Part shown: piece after piece, positions 35,721-46,001 of the stretch
How positions within the stretch are numbered: the first letter of the stretch is position 1
Layout: each line of letters starts with the position of its first letter
Origin: Antitrichia curtipendula
Taxonomy: Eukaryota > Streptophyta > Bryopsida > Hypnales > Leucodontaceae
Assembly: GCA_951230915.1 (NCBI GenBank)
Contig: OX579638.1
Span: forward strand, 15,084,696 to 15,148,695
Direction: 5' to 3'
Length of the DNA stretch: 64,000 nucleotides
The notes under the pieces: model-generated
Told to the model about the DNA's origin: nothing
Seen by the model: the letters and a program-made list of their open reading frames with translations, nothing else
Database searches by the model: none
Program-made: the position numbers and the translations under genes

Positions 35721-36985
35721 CGAATTGGGATGCACAAGTGTACACAGGAGTGTCACTATAGCGAACCCATCGTTTTTCATTATGGAGCTGTCGCTTCTCG
35801 CTCATTGGAGGCTGAAAATAACCTATTGACCTAATGACCTGAATGTGAATTCAGCATATTTGGCAAAATTCTCTATAGTTGGATGCCATAAGTTAAGTCA
35901 GTGAAGAGAAATTTTCATTTCATTGGCAATTTTCAGTTTCAAAGGCTGAGTTTTGTACAACTTAAACCTATACATGTTCGCATTACCAAAGAAAAACTGC
36001 TTGTGTATCTCATTTCTAACAATTGAAATTGTCTAAATAGTACTCGGTATGAATGTGAAACAATTCTCTTGTTTGCATTCATTGGATGTTTAGATTCATT
36101 GAGATAACTACACATAAATGTGTCTGAATAAGCAATTGAGCATTGTTCCTATGACTAAATTGTGTAATTTTTTGTTGAATGTTGTTGGAAGTCATAAGAG
36201 GACTCTATATGCTCTACTAATGCGTTTTTGGAACACCATAGGGTAAAGTTTCACTTGGGGTACCCAAAAAAGTTGTCTTCAGTACAATTTCAGCCTACAT
36301 CGGTGTGTCAAGCAAGTCCATCTTTTACTTACAATAAAGTATGACTTCATCAAATGTGATTTTAACTATCTACACTTAAAACATATCAAGGAAAAAAATT
36401 CATTATAATCAAAAAAATTTAAGTATTTTTAATGGATTTTTCAAGTTGAAAAAATACGTTGTGTCTTATTTATCTAGAATCCTCACAATCAAGCATTTGG
36501 AATATCAAACAATTTCATTTTAATATCATTCATGGACATGACTTACATTTAATTGTGCATTGTATAAAATAATTTATTTTATCAATAAAAAATTTAATAA
36601 ATTGTGCACAATGATGCCTACAAATTTCAAAATTTAGTAGTTTATACCAACACGTTCAATAGATCCAAAAATAATTTAAACTTTTTTTTAAAATTCATCA
36701 GGAATGTACATCTTGATCTCATTTACATGCAGGATTTTTTTTTCTTCATATTATAGTCTTTTTAATTGATCAAAATGAACAAAATAGACAAATGTTGGAA
36801 GATTTAAACAAAAATCACCTAATTAGTATGTTCAAAAAGTGGTACTCTTATAGGAACTTAATCCCATATGAAAAAACTATGAATTGCCAAAGTGCTGAAA
36901 ATAGGTGTACCTAAAAGTTATCCTAGGCTCTCATGGATAGAGGTTGAACATTTTAGGCAAGAATTTGTACAAGCTGATTTTAGAA
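35720..36985. other. AT-rich spacer, nothing recognised
   Basis: No gene or clear element ends seen; homopolymer A and T runs are common. Confidence 0.4.
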
Positions 36986-36991
36986 ACTTAA

Positions 36992-37965
36992 TCCCTCAAG
37001 GCCCACAACCATTTTGGGCTTAAAAACATCATTGCTTTTCAAGCCTTATAATTCTACATGTCATGAAGGTATCAAAATCTCAACCGTACAATCTTGTAGT
37101 GTGCATATTGTAGATGACGTGGATCAAGTTTGGAGTCATTTGACCTCATAGATTGCAAGATTATAATGTTTTAGTGTTGAAAAAAGATGCTGAAATTTTC
37201 CTTAAAACACATTTGGAGGTGAAATTTGATTTCTAAACCTACTCAAATGAAAAAACTTTACACTTGAAAGTGGTTTGAAATCAACATATAAACACATTGG
37301 TGAAAAAAAATTCATTAAATTAAAACATTGTGTTTGTAAAATGACTTTGAAATGTAAAAGAAAAATAGCAAAAAAGGGTGCAAAAAATACATCTAAGGCT
37401 GAACCTACTTCTACTAAAATGCTTCTCAGTCACTTAATACTACTTTGATTGATACAAAATTTTAGCCACACAAACTAGACAAGTATGCGCAACTTTCTCC
37501 TCAAAATAATTTGAAAGCAGACACAGTATGAAAAAGTAACAAGCTGCCGAAGTTCACACTAACCAAAAAATGTTAGGGTTTTGAACTTCGAATAGCTCCC
37601 AAACATTCAGAACAACTTGACTGGCCATGAAAATTTTACCACATTAATTAGATGTCTAGAGGAACAAAATCCAACAAATTTTATTGAAAAACCCCATTGG
37701 ATGAAGGAGATAAAAGCCCCCAAAGTTGTAGCCATGACAATGCAATGTGCTGAAATCAAATTGAACCTGTGAACTTTAAATGGCTGTCACAAACTCAATT
37801 CATCTTATATTGGTTTGAAAATTTTATCACATAAACTAGACTAATATGCGCAACTTTACCAACAAGTTTTTTTGAATTTGGACATTGGATGCAAAAGTTA
37901 CATCACTTTGAATTGGGCTTCCAAACTATGAGAGGTTACTTTTCAGCCCCTTGGGCGTTGAGGGG
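36992..37965 (-). mobile_element. TTAA-flanked MITE, second subfamily, copy (974 bp)
   Basis: TTAA at 36988-36991 and 37966-37969 flank TCCCTCAAGG and, read from the other end, CCCCTCAACGCCC. The interior shares 'gattgcaagattataatgtt' and 'caagttgtt/caatccaag' words with the nested copy at 50784-51734, in reverse direction. No coding frame. Confidence 0.78.
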
Positions 37966-37999
37966 TTAAGGGGCTCAATTAGGCATGGTTACTTTCTAA

Positions 38000-38130
38000 G
38001 GATCAATGCATTTCAAGTCCTCAGCACCACGTGCATTGTGAAGGAGCTTCAGAGGATCTAAAATGTAGCTCACATTCAAAAATTGAGCTTTCATACTTCA
38101 TGCATCCAATTAACCCCTTGAGGATGTTAG
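38000..38130 (+). repeat. Short dispersed repeat shared with 30.58-30.70 kb
   Basis: Carries 'gaaggagcttcagagg', 'aaaatgtagctcacattcaa' and 'gagctttcatacttca', matching the other copy in order. A reverse-complement scrap (ctttgaggtgcaagtaatgctgag) is also seen near 38798. Confidence 0.55.
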
Positions 38131-38514
38131 CAGCCCAAATTGGCCTACGAATTTTTATACAATACAGTATGCCTTGCCTTAATTGGGTCCTCTTTCCAAT
38201 GTTTTTGCTTTCCATTAAATGTGTAGTGAGCTTTAATGTGTTTTGTTGTATGGTTTGAGGTGGGCAAATGTAAGTGGATGGCTCATTGCTTCTCTCCTTT
38301 TTTTCAACATGTGATTCTTCTCATTAATTACTGAAATTCAATTCAAGTCTTGGGATGTGAGACAAAAGTGCAAAATTTTAGATAAAATTATTAATCTACT
38401 GATGGAAAGTTATGCACTATCACATTTTCAGATTTCAGACTTTAATGTGAGTCAGACTGTATTTTACAACGTAGTATACAAAAGCGTACACTTGCTAACA
38501 TCCTAAAGGGGTTA

Positions 38515-38786
38515 AGGTAGGCACCCCCAAAATGGCACCTGACCTTAAAGCGCCATCTACAGGTTGTGTACATTTCCAAAATCAGTTATGTACCTATTTG
38601 GATGGAGCGTTTTCAGAAACAAACTTTGACCCTTAATAACTTTTGCATACGATGTCCAAATGCCACGTTCTCTGGTGCGTTGGAACCTCCTTTCACTTGC
38701 CAACAAGAATATATGAAAATTTGACCAGTCTAATAGTAGTAACTAGGCTCAGTAGCAAAAAGTGGCGGTTTTGGGTGTACCCACCT
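38515..38786 (+). mobile_element. TA-flanked MITE, family J (272 bp)
   Basis: TA at 38513-38514 and 38787-38788 flank AGGTAGGCACCCCCAAAA and, as complement, AGGTGGGTACACCCAAAA. Related remnants lie near 16.84 and 18.7 kb. Confidence 0.8.
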
Positions 38787-39243
38787 TACTACATTCTCTT
38801 TGAGGTGCAAGTAATGCTGAGGACCTTCATTTGGCAAACTTCCGGCTAGGCATACATTTGCTAAATTCATGCTGTTGTACGACCGGCTAGGCTCTATGAC
38901 AGTTGCCATGATCATGATTCTCCAAGCTTGCTGAAGCTCTGTAACTTACAATTTGGAAGATGCAGACGGTGAGAGTAATGTCCTTTAAATTATTTAATCT
39001 CTGCAAATTTTGGATTCTGGTGTTATTGGCACTGCCTATCAAGTAGGGTTTGTCTGAATATTAATTTTATTACAGTGACATACCTGTGGGAGGCCCTCTC
39101 ACAAACTCTCCTATTGGCCTTATCCACAAGGTGTGAATGATGTGATTTGTTTCCCAAATTCGAAATAAAATTTACTGAAATCTTGTTGAAGGAGCTATTT
39201 ATGCTAACATGTACCTCAACTCAGAACTGGATGTTGGGCAGCT

Positions 39244-39370
39244 CTCATTATTTGCAAGAACTTCTGCAAATAATGAGATGGGAGGTCATATTTGGTCAAA
39301 TGGCACAGAATGGACCAAATGGTATGGAGAGGAATGCACACAATGGGTATTGTGTGCAGTCCTCTCCATA
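39244..39370. other. Cluster of three short perfect or near-perfect hairpins
   Basis: Hairpin 1: 13-bp arms at 39244-39256 and 39265-39277. Hairpin 2: 8-bp arms at 39290-39297 and 39313-39320. Hairpin 3: 22-bp arms at 39323-39344 and 39349-39370 with one mismatch and a 4-base loop. They follow each other within 127 bases, in moderate-GC non-repeat-like DNA. This could be a structured RNA or part of an undetected element. Open frames pass through it, so coding has not been excluded. Confidence 0.6.
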
Positions 39371-39563
39371 GGGATTCAAAATCATACTTTTGACTTTAAT
39401 TTGCAACCATGCTAACAGTGGTTGGAATGTTGGCAATAAGATAGGAACTCCTTGTCTTCATGTTTAGTTAGCCAAAAGTTGAATAAGAAGTCTTCATGAT
39501 TGGATGATTCTCTTTATGCCAAACATACTTCCTCATATTTTGTACGGACAAACATGTTGGTAG

Positions 39564-39695
39564 CAGGGTTTGTTTTTCTGGCACCATGGTGTCAAACTCC
39601 ACTATTGTGGCAGAATCATAGTGGTTTAAATTTGGAGGGACCGTCTCCCATTCTCTGCAGGGAGCACTGCTATAGTGCAAAAAAAACAAACCCTG
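39564..39695. mobile_element. hAT-like MITE, 132 bp, 8-bp target duplication
   Basis: Ends CAGGGTTTGTTTTTCTG and CAAAAAAAACAAACCCTG are inverted repeats with few mismatches. They are flanked by GTTGGTAG (39556-39563) and GTTGGTAT (39696-39703), 7 of 8 identical. CAGGG-type ends with an 8-bp duplication are the hallmark of hAT transposons. Too short to code. Confidence 0.82.
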
Positions 39696-40131
39696 GTTGG
39701 TATGTTGACAAGAATAAAGAAATGCATCTTAATCATGTAACGTTGTTGTGGACACTAAGTGTTTGATGGATGATAGAGAATCTTTTCATTTAAGATAGAA
39801 GTGCAAATGTTCATCCTTGAAATTTTGTGTGAAAAGGGAAGGTCTTGTACAATAGTTTGACCTCCAATGAGTGCTCTTGATTTTTTTTTTTAAGCAAATC
39901 ATTCACATGGTATTAAACAGGATGATTTCCATGGTGACCAGTCTATCCTAGGGTTAATGTTTGGTTTTGATCTCTGTGTTATACTCCTAGTCACATGTTG
40001 TACAAAGTTCTTTTTTGGGCCATGTGCCTATTTGTTGAACTTGTTGTATAGGCTAATTTATAGAGGGAACTCTTGTCAGAGGCCAATTTTTGGTGGGTTG
40101 AGAGAAATTTAGCACAAAACAAAAGCCCTGA

Positions 40132-40629
40132 GAGGGTTTGCAATGCAGCCCCTCTATATGGCCCGGTATTGGTATAACTAACTTTTGAACGGTAAATAAT
40201 TAGAACTTGAAAATTGTCTCATTGGAAGCGCATCGGAAAAAACTTGGAGAAGGTTCAAGAAAATTAAAAATTAAACATTGGACAAGTACTTCAAAAGCAA
40301 GGTAAAAATCTGAAATTATAGAAGTCTTAGCAAATCACGGATACCAAAGCAACATTTGGTCATTGACCCTCCACATTTGGTCATATCTAGAGGGTCAATG
40401 GCCAAATGTTGCTTTGGTAACCGTGATTTGCTAAGACCTCTATAATTTCAGATTTTTACCTTGCTTTTGAAGTACTTGTCCAATGTTTAATTTTTAATTT
40501 TCTTGAACCTTCTCCAAGTTTTTTCCGATGCGCTTCCAATGAGACAATTTTCAAGTTCTAATTATTTACCGTTCAAAAGTTAGTTATACCGATACCGGGC
40601 CATATAGAGGGGCTCCATTGCAGATGCTC
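40132..40629. mobile_element. Near-perfect foldback MITE, 498 bp, TGA duplication
   Basis: Two arms of about 230 bp are nearly identical inverted copies separated by roughly 20 bases around 40371-40390. I see only scattered mismatches (for example two in the outermost 43 bases). TGA flanks both sides (40129-40131, 40630-40632). The outer right end reads GAGCATCTGCAATGGAGC as complement, a PIF/Harbinger-type end, while the left has drifted. High arm identity implies a young or conversion-maintained palindrome, and a transcript would form a long hairpin. Confidence 0.85.
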
Positions 40630-40632
40630 TGA

Positions 40633-40821
40633 TGTCATAGCCATTCCTGTTGCTCCAGGCCATGTTTTCAAGTACACAATGATGCTCTTGTTACCAAATG
40701 TTATCCGCTGGTGACAGAAGTTATCCTCAAACTGATGTTGCACTCCAGATGTCAGAATCAAAAGCAGCAGTCGAGGAAAGCAAGTGGCAACTCAGCCCTG
40801 GATGAGCATAACACAAGCTTA
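40633..40821 (+). other. Short host island between two PIF/Harbinger-like elements
   Basis: About 190 bp of moderate-GC DNA between the TGA-flanked foldback and the tandem TTA elements. A frame from 40698 to 40805 reads MLSAGDRSYPQTDVALQMSE and on to KWQLSPG and a TGA stop; 'gtgacag' just inside it could be a splice acceptor. This is suggestive of a terminal exon but far too short to call. Confidence 0.2.
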
Positions 40822-42081
40822 GGGCATCCCCACTCCAGCTCAACATGTGACTCAAACTAGGCACATGGCCGTGCCCAGCCAAAATGGGTGCTCCACGGCA
40901 GACACGGCAAGTCCCAGAGAGTGGCCGGGCGCGGCAAAATCTGGAGAGCGGACGGGGAAATACTGTTCGTTTCCCGTGGCTGGGTATGTCAGAGGACACA
41001 GGAATTGAGGTACGGAGCGCAAATTTTCAGGCAGGTTTCCCCACGAACGAGCTCCAGGCTACGCATGACAACCTACTGTATTAGGCACACCAGGCTACTG
41101 CCATATTCCTAATAACCAAGAAATAAATCAACTTAAATGATTTATATACCAATGTTACTATTCCTATTACAATCAATTATCATCAATATAAATTGGGTGA
41201 CAAATTGAATGAATAGTTTCATAGGTAGATGGTGAAAAGTAAGGTTGGAGAGGTAGCTTTTATAGAGAAATTCATTGTCCATCGTGAGCCCTCAAAAAGT
41301 ATGGGATAATTAGAATAAAAGAGCTTGACTCCTCATTGTAAAAAGTTAGAATTGTGTTGAAAGTAGAATTTTAGACCTAATTTAGTCACAATACAATAAC
41401 TTTTTCTAAAAAAATTTGAACTAAGAAAAGTTGTTAAATAAATATAAATTTCACCTCCAAAAATCTGTTTGAGATTTGGATTTTCTAATCAAAATTTATG
41501 GACAAAATTCACAAAGGGGGTGGAAGGGAATTTTTTTTTGACATTTTCAAGCATCCTCTCTGAAATTTGTCCATAACTTTTTATTGGAAGATTCAAATCT
41601 CAAACGGATTGTTTGAGGTGAAATTTATATTAATTTAACAACTTTCTTTAGTTCAAAATTTTTTAGAAAAAGTTATTCTACTATGCCTAAATTAGGTCTA
41701 AAATTCTATTTTTAACACAATTCCTATTTTGACTTAGCTATGAGTGGTTGAGCTCTTACCAATTCTAATATTATTTATCCCACATGGGTTGTTCTACCTC
41801 CTATCACCCCATGTGTATATAAAGAGATTCTCTCCTCCATCTCCATCAATATTACAAAATGGAATTGACTTCAAAAGCGAAGGAAGTTAATCGCTTAATT
41901 CATTTCTCTCAATGAATTAAAATTTTAATAGTTAGCCTTTTAAATCGCGAAACAATGTTGCAGTGTGGGGTTCACCGTGTTGCTGTGGACCACACTCCCT
42001 TCCCACGACCCGGCCGCATTTCTCGAACACTCCAAAGAGCCACTTGGAGTGTCTTTTTGCCAAGTTGGAGTGGGGATGCTC
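40822..42081. mobile_element. PIF/Harbinger-like element, tandem unit 1 (1,260 bp)
   Basis: Starts GGGCATCCCCACTCCA and ends TTGGAGTGGGGATGCTC, with TTA on both sides (40819-40821, 42082-42084). The outer parts are GC-rich ('cacggcaagtcccagagagtggccgggcg'-like word). The middle (about 41247-41850) is a complete foldback like those at 17.3 and 23.5 kb, apparently nested. Open frames in the GC-rich arms are not transposase-like. The right TTA is shared with the next unit. Confidence 0.88.
41247..41850 (+). repeat. Nested foldback inside tandem unit 1
   Basis: Left arm words 'ggagaggtag', 'agagcttgactcctcattg' and 'tagaattttagacctaattt' return as complements on the right ('aaattaggtctaaaattcta', 'gagtggttgagctctt', 'gattctctcc'). 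The centre is 'atggacaaaattcacaaagg / ctgaaatttgtccataac'. Confidence 0.7.
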
Positions 42082-42084
42082 TTA

Positions 42085-43344
42085 GGGCATCCCCACTCCA
42101 ACTCAACATGTGACTCAAACTGGGCAAATGGCCGTGCCCAGTCAAAATGCGTGCTCCACGGCAGGCACGGCAAGTCCCAGAGAGTGGCCGGGCGCGGCAG
42201 AAACTGGAGAGCGGACGGAAAAGTAGTGTTCGTTCCCCGTGGCTGGGTATGTCAGAGGACACATGAACCGAGGTACGGAGCGCATGTTTCCAGGCAGGTT
42301 TCCCCACGAACGAGCTCCAGGCTACGCATGACAACCTACTGTATTAGGCACACCAGGCTACTGCCGTTTTCCTAATAACTAAGAAATAAATCAACTTAAA
42401 TGATTTATATACCAATGTTACTATTCCTATTACAATCAATTATCATCAATTTAAATTGGGTGACAACATGAATGAATAGTTTCATGGGTAGATGGTAAAA
42501 AGTAAGGTTGGAGAGGTAGCTTTTATAGAGAAATCCATTGTTCATCGTGAGCCCTCAAAAAGTATGGGATAATTAGAATAAAAGAGCTTGACTCCTCATT
42601 GTAAAAAGTTAGAATTGTGTTGAAAGTAGAATTTTAGACCTAATTTAGTCACAATACAATAACTTTTTCTAAAAAAATTTGAACTAAGAAAAGTTGTTAA
42701 ATAAATATAAATTTCACCTCCAAAAATCTGTTTGAGATTTGGATTTTCTAATCAAAATTTATGGACAAAATTCACAAAGGGGGTGGAAGGGAATTTTTTT
42801 TTGACATTTTCAAGCATCCTCTCTGAAATTTGTCCATAACTTTTTATTGGAAGATTCAAATCTCAAACGGATTGTTTGAGGTGAAATTTATATTAATTTA
42901 ACAACTTTCTTTAGTTCAAAATTTTTTAGAAAAAGTTATTCTACTATGCCTAAATTAGGTCTAAAATTCTATTTTTAACACAATTCCTATTTTGACTTAG
43001 CTATGAGTGGTTGAGCTCTTACCAATTCTAATATTATTTATCCCACATGGGTTGTTCTACTTCCTACCACCCCATGTGTATATAAAGAGATTCTCTCCAC
43101 CTTGTCCATCAATGTTTCAAAATGGAATTGACTTCAGAAGCAAAGGAAGTTAGTCACTTAATTCATTTCTCTCAATGAATTAAAATTTTAATAGTTAGTC
43201 TTTTAAATCGCGAAACAATGTTGCAGTGTGGGGTTCACCGTGTTGCTGTGGACCACACTCCCTTCCCACGACCCAGCCGCATTTCTCGAACACTCCAAAG
43301 AGCCACTTGGAGTGTCTTTTTGCCAAGTTGGAGTGGGGATGCTC
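42085..43344. mobile_element. PIF/Harbinger-like element, tandem unit 2 (1,260 bp)
   Basis: Same ends, same length and same nested foldback as unit 1, in the same direction. It is bounded by the shared TTA (42082-42084) and TTA at 43345-43347. The central 500-plus bases look identical between the units on reading, whereas the outer parts carry scattered substitutions. No transposase frame is visible. Confidence 0.88.
42510..43113 (+). repeat. Nested foldback inside tandem unit 2
   Basis: Copy of the 41247-41850 foldback displaced by exactly 1,263 bases (one unit plus TTA). Confidence 0.7.
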
Positions 43345-43347
43345 TTA

Positions 43348-44480
43348 CACCACATCTTTGCTAAGATCAAAGTCATTGTGGTGGTACAAAGTAGCCATTT
43401 CTTGCATTGGGTTTTGGTCAGCTATCTGTACAAATTCTCTCTCATGAATGTCAATTTAGTTAAATTGACAGTATTCCAATGCTTTGGCACATCTCAGGAC
43501 GCTCTGTCTGAAACTTAATTCCATACCTGTCCTAGTTTGTGGCCTGAAATTACACGTTTGTGAAGATATATACCACCATTTTTTACACCAAAAATTGTGT
43601 CAATTTAATGACTATGTACCCTTTAACAACTCTTAATAAGGGGCATAACTATTGAAAGAAATTATATTGACTTTAGACCAAAGAAAGGGAGGCTCTGCAA
43701 AGATAGAGGTTACATCAACAGTGAATGCAATGAAGTTTGCATAGTCTCTTGGTCAAAAAATGATCCAACCCTACACGTGGTGCAGTTCCTCATTTGGCTT
43801 TTGTGCAATTGAAGATTGACATATCACACTTGGAGAAAGCGTGATCCAAAGGTGACCAATGCAAATGAGCCTTGATAGGTTGTACATTACTAGGCATTGT
43901 CCTTGTTTCCAAACAAAAGACAATGGTCATTTCTAGCTTTATAAGCTCAACATAGTCCATTTTTGTAGAGGTGGCAACCAATCATTGAACTTATGAAGTG
44001 AACGGTTATATCTTATGGACTAGATAATGCTTGAGAGACCGGGGGCTCGACAGCACTATGGGACATAATGCCAAGTCTAATAGTTCATCACAAACATCCA
44101 TATCTGTACTTTTCACAAATCCAAGGGTGTAGAAAGAGGGGTTGCACAATGAGTTATAATGCTTTTCTAACTATCCAATGGAATATTGACAAATATGCCT
44201 TGAAAACCAAAGTTGGCAATATGATATTGTTCTTTGTTGTGGTATTCTCTTCTTAAATCCTTGATAGGTTGAACATGATAAAGCATATTATTTCTCGTAG
44301 CGAAACTCTACTTTCATGTTTCCTAGTCCATCTCTGGTCTGCACAGCAGCTGCAGGTACAGACAGTTGTATGCTGTATATATGGAGGTAGTGTATCAAAG
44401 GGCACTTTGCTGTTGCCATGTGCATGTTATCAATGACTCAACATTTTGGTTGTGTCATTGTTTTGTTTTGCCTCATCAGA
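43348..44480. other. Intergenic DNA, no supported gene
   Basis: Moderate-AT sequence without clear element ends. Short frames only. Confidence 0.4.
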
Positions 44481-44560
44481 AAAATGGCGGCAGAAGTGTG
44501 GCCTGGGCCTCACCTGGAAGTGAAGGTGATGATGATACAATTGAGCACGTTATAAGGTGA
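44480..44560 (+). CDS. Possible exon fragment ended by a MITE insertion
   Basis: After the acceptor-like CTCATCAG at 44472-44479 the frame reads KNGGRSVAWASPGSEGDDDT and then IEHVI. The final R codon and TGA stop are supplied by the first six bases (AGGTGA) of the family I MITE beginning at 44555. It is protein-like with an acidic stretch, but short and unrecognised; the frame is open upstream to 44366 as well. Confidence 0.18.
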   Translation, partial: KNGGRSVAWASPGSEGDDDTIEHVIR

Positions 44561-44701
44561 ACACCCATTCTTGTCCTTGTATCCAATTTTGTCACAATGT
44601 ATCAAGGGTGCACATTTTTGTAATAAGAATGTAATCTGTTGGTATATTGTGACGGAATTGGGTACATGGACGGGAATGGGTGCTTTCTTCTTAACTTATT
44701 C
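44555..44701 (+). mobile_element. TA-flanked MITE, family I, copy 2 (147 bp)
   Basis: TA precedes AGGTGAACACCCATTC and follows GAATGGGTGCTTTCTTCT. The interior 'tatccaattttgtcacaatg' pairs with 'tattgtgacggaattgggta'. More diverged than copy 1 at 30.9 kb. Confidence 0.78.
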
Positions 44702-44777
44702 AAGGCCAGCCAATTGGATTGCAAGTGGGTATCACAAATGTGTTGCTCTCCAAGTGCAAGTGATCTGTAAATGACTA

Positions 44778-45079
44778 AGGTAGGAGGCTCATAAACCGAC
44801 CATCTAAGAGCTCTTTGCCATTTCGGGGAAGTTAAACTGCTTGAAACAATTTTCAGTAAATTTTAGTAGGAAGAAAAATGGAATTCGCATCTAACCCAAG
44901 TCGTTTCATATTTTTTGGACCTTCATGGAATTATTTATGAATTTTTGAAGTTGAAATGCAATGGTCACTAAAAGCGACCACCCCTTGAAATGTACATTGT
45001 TGGTACATGGAAAAAAGCAAAATGTACCACTGGGCCATGATTGGTTTTACAGTCTAGTCAATTTATGAGCCTACTACCT
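44778..45079 (+). mobile_element. TA-flanked MITE, family H, copy (302 bp)
   Basis: Left end TA|AGGTAGGAGGCTCATAAACC; right end GAGCCTACTACCT followed by TG, so one target base has mutated. It matches the reverse complement of the 31.4 kb copy. Confidence 0.78.
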
Positions 45080-45169
45080 TGCTACCAAAGCAGTTGTGAT
45101 GCTATATTATTTTTTTCTTTGAATGAAAGTTTTGCATCAAGCTTATTCAAAAAGTCCAAGAATTGCATG

Positions 45170-45212
45170 AAGTCCAACAAAGCCTGTCCAACAAAGCCTG
45201 TCCAACAAAGTC
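45170..45212. repeat. 14-bp unit repeated three times
   Basis: Tandem TCCAACAAAGCCTG units; the third is partial with a base change. Confidence 0.7.
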
Positions 45213-45319
45213 CTCAAAATAACTTAAATATGCAATGCTGAATGAAAGTCTTGGATGTGTCATCATTAATTTTATTAAATAGGTGCAATTCCAAGTGACC
45301 GGGCAACATTTGTGATGTA

Positions 45320-45730
45320 AGGTAATATGTTTTTAAAGCGACCATTTAAGGGCTGGTCCGCCTTTTTCACAGGCTTCCGTGGGCAGAAATATTTTTAGAT
45401 CAATTTTCAGAAAAAGAAAAATAGGTGTGGAATCTAACATAAGTGGTTTTGTATTTTTCCAAGTAATTTTGAATTACTTATAAATTTTCAAAGATTTGGG
45501 GGCATAGGCACCTATTTATGACCATAGGTCTTCCAAAATCTGTCCACTTGCAACTTGTAAAGAGATGAGTAGAAATCAAAGACAATGATTGGCTCTTGCA
45601 ATAGAAAAATAATTTTTTCTCCATGCATTCAATTGCTAAATTGGTCCATTCAAGGATCAATCCATCTCCATTCTCCACCTAAAAACAGGGACGGTTTGAA
45701 GAAGATGGGAACTTTTAGAGCACACTACCT
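45320..45730 (+). mobile_element. TA-flanked MITE, family G, copy 3 (411 bp)
   Basis: TA precedes AGGTAATATGTTTTTAAAGC and follows GAGCACACTACCT. It aligns over its full length with the copies at 17.98 and 31.75 kb; the 31.75 kb copy is the closer of the two. Confidence 0.85.
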
Positions 45731-46001
45731 TACAACTTCACAAAAAACTTCACAAAAGCACTTAAAAACTAGAAGAGGTACAAACTAGTTCTGAAAAGCA
45801 GTAAAGTCTTGGAATACTTTGCCATGACTTTGCCACTTTTCTGTAATGAAATTAATGTTTACCATGGTGAGTACGCCCATAGTTTGTTGATCCAGGGTCA
45901 AAGTTTTAATTTTACAAGAGTTCATATTGCAAGCTAAAAAGTTTTGCGTATTTTCAACATATCAATCATTGACAAACAAGTAATCATACCATTGAGGTTA
46001 A

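Noticed and set aside
38931..39132. Two exon-like blocks (one ending gcagacg|gtgaga, one between ttacag and aag|gtgtga)
   Set aside because: The second reads plausibly in two different frames and no phase-consistent join with neighbours could be made, so I do not call a gene.
41965..42375. 136-codon plus-strand frame and a 120-codon minus-strand frame
   Set aside because: They span the boundary between the two tandem transposon units and consist of GC-rich terminal sequence; no transposase motif is present.
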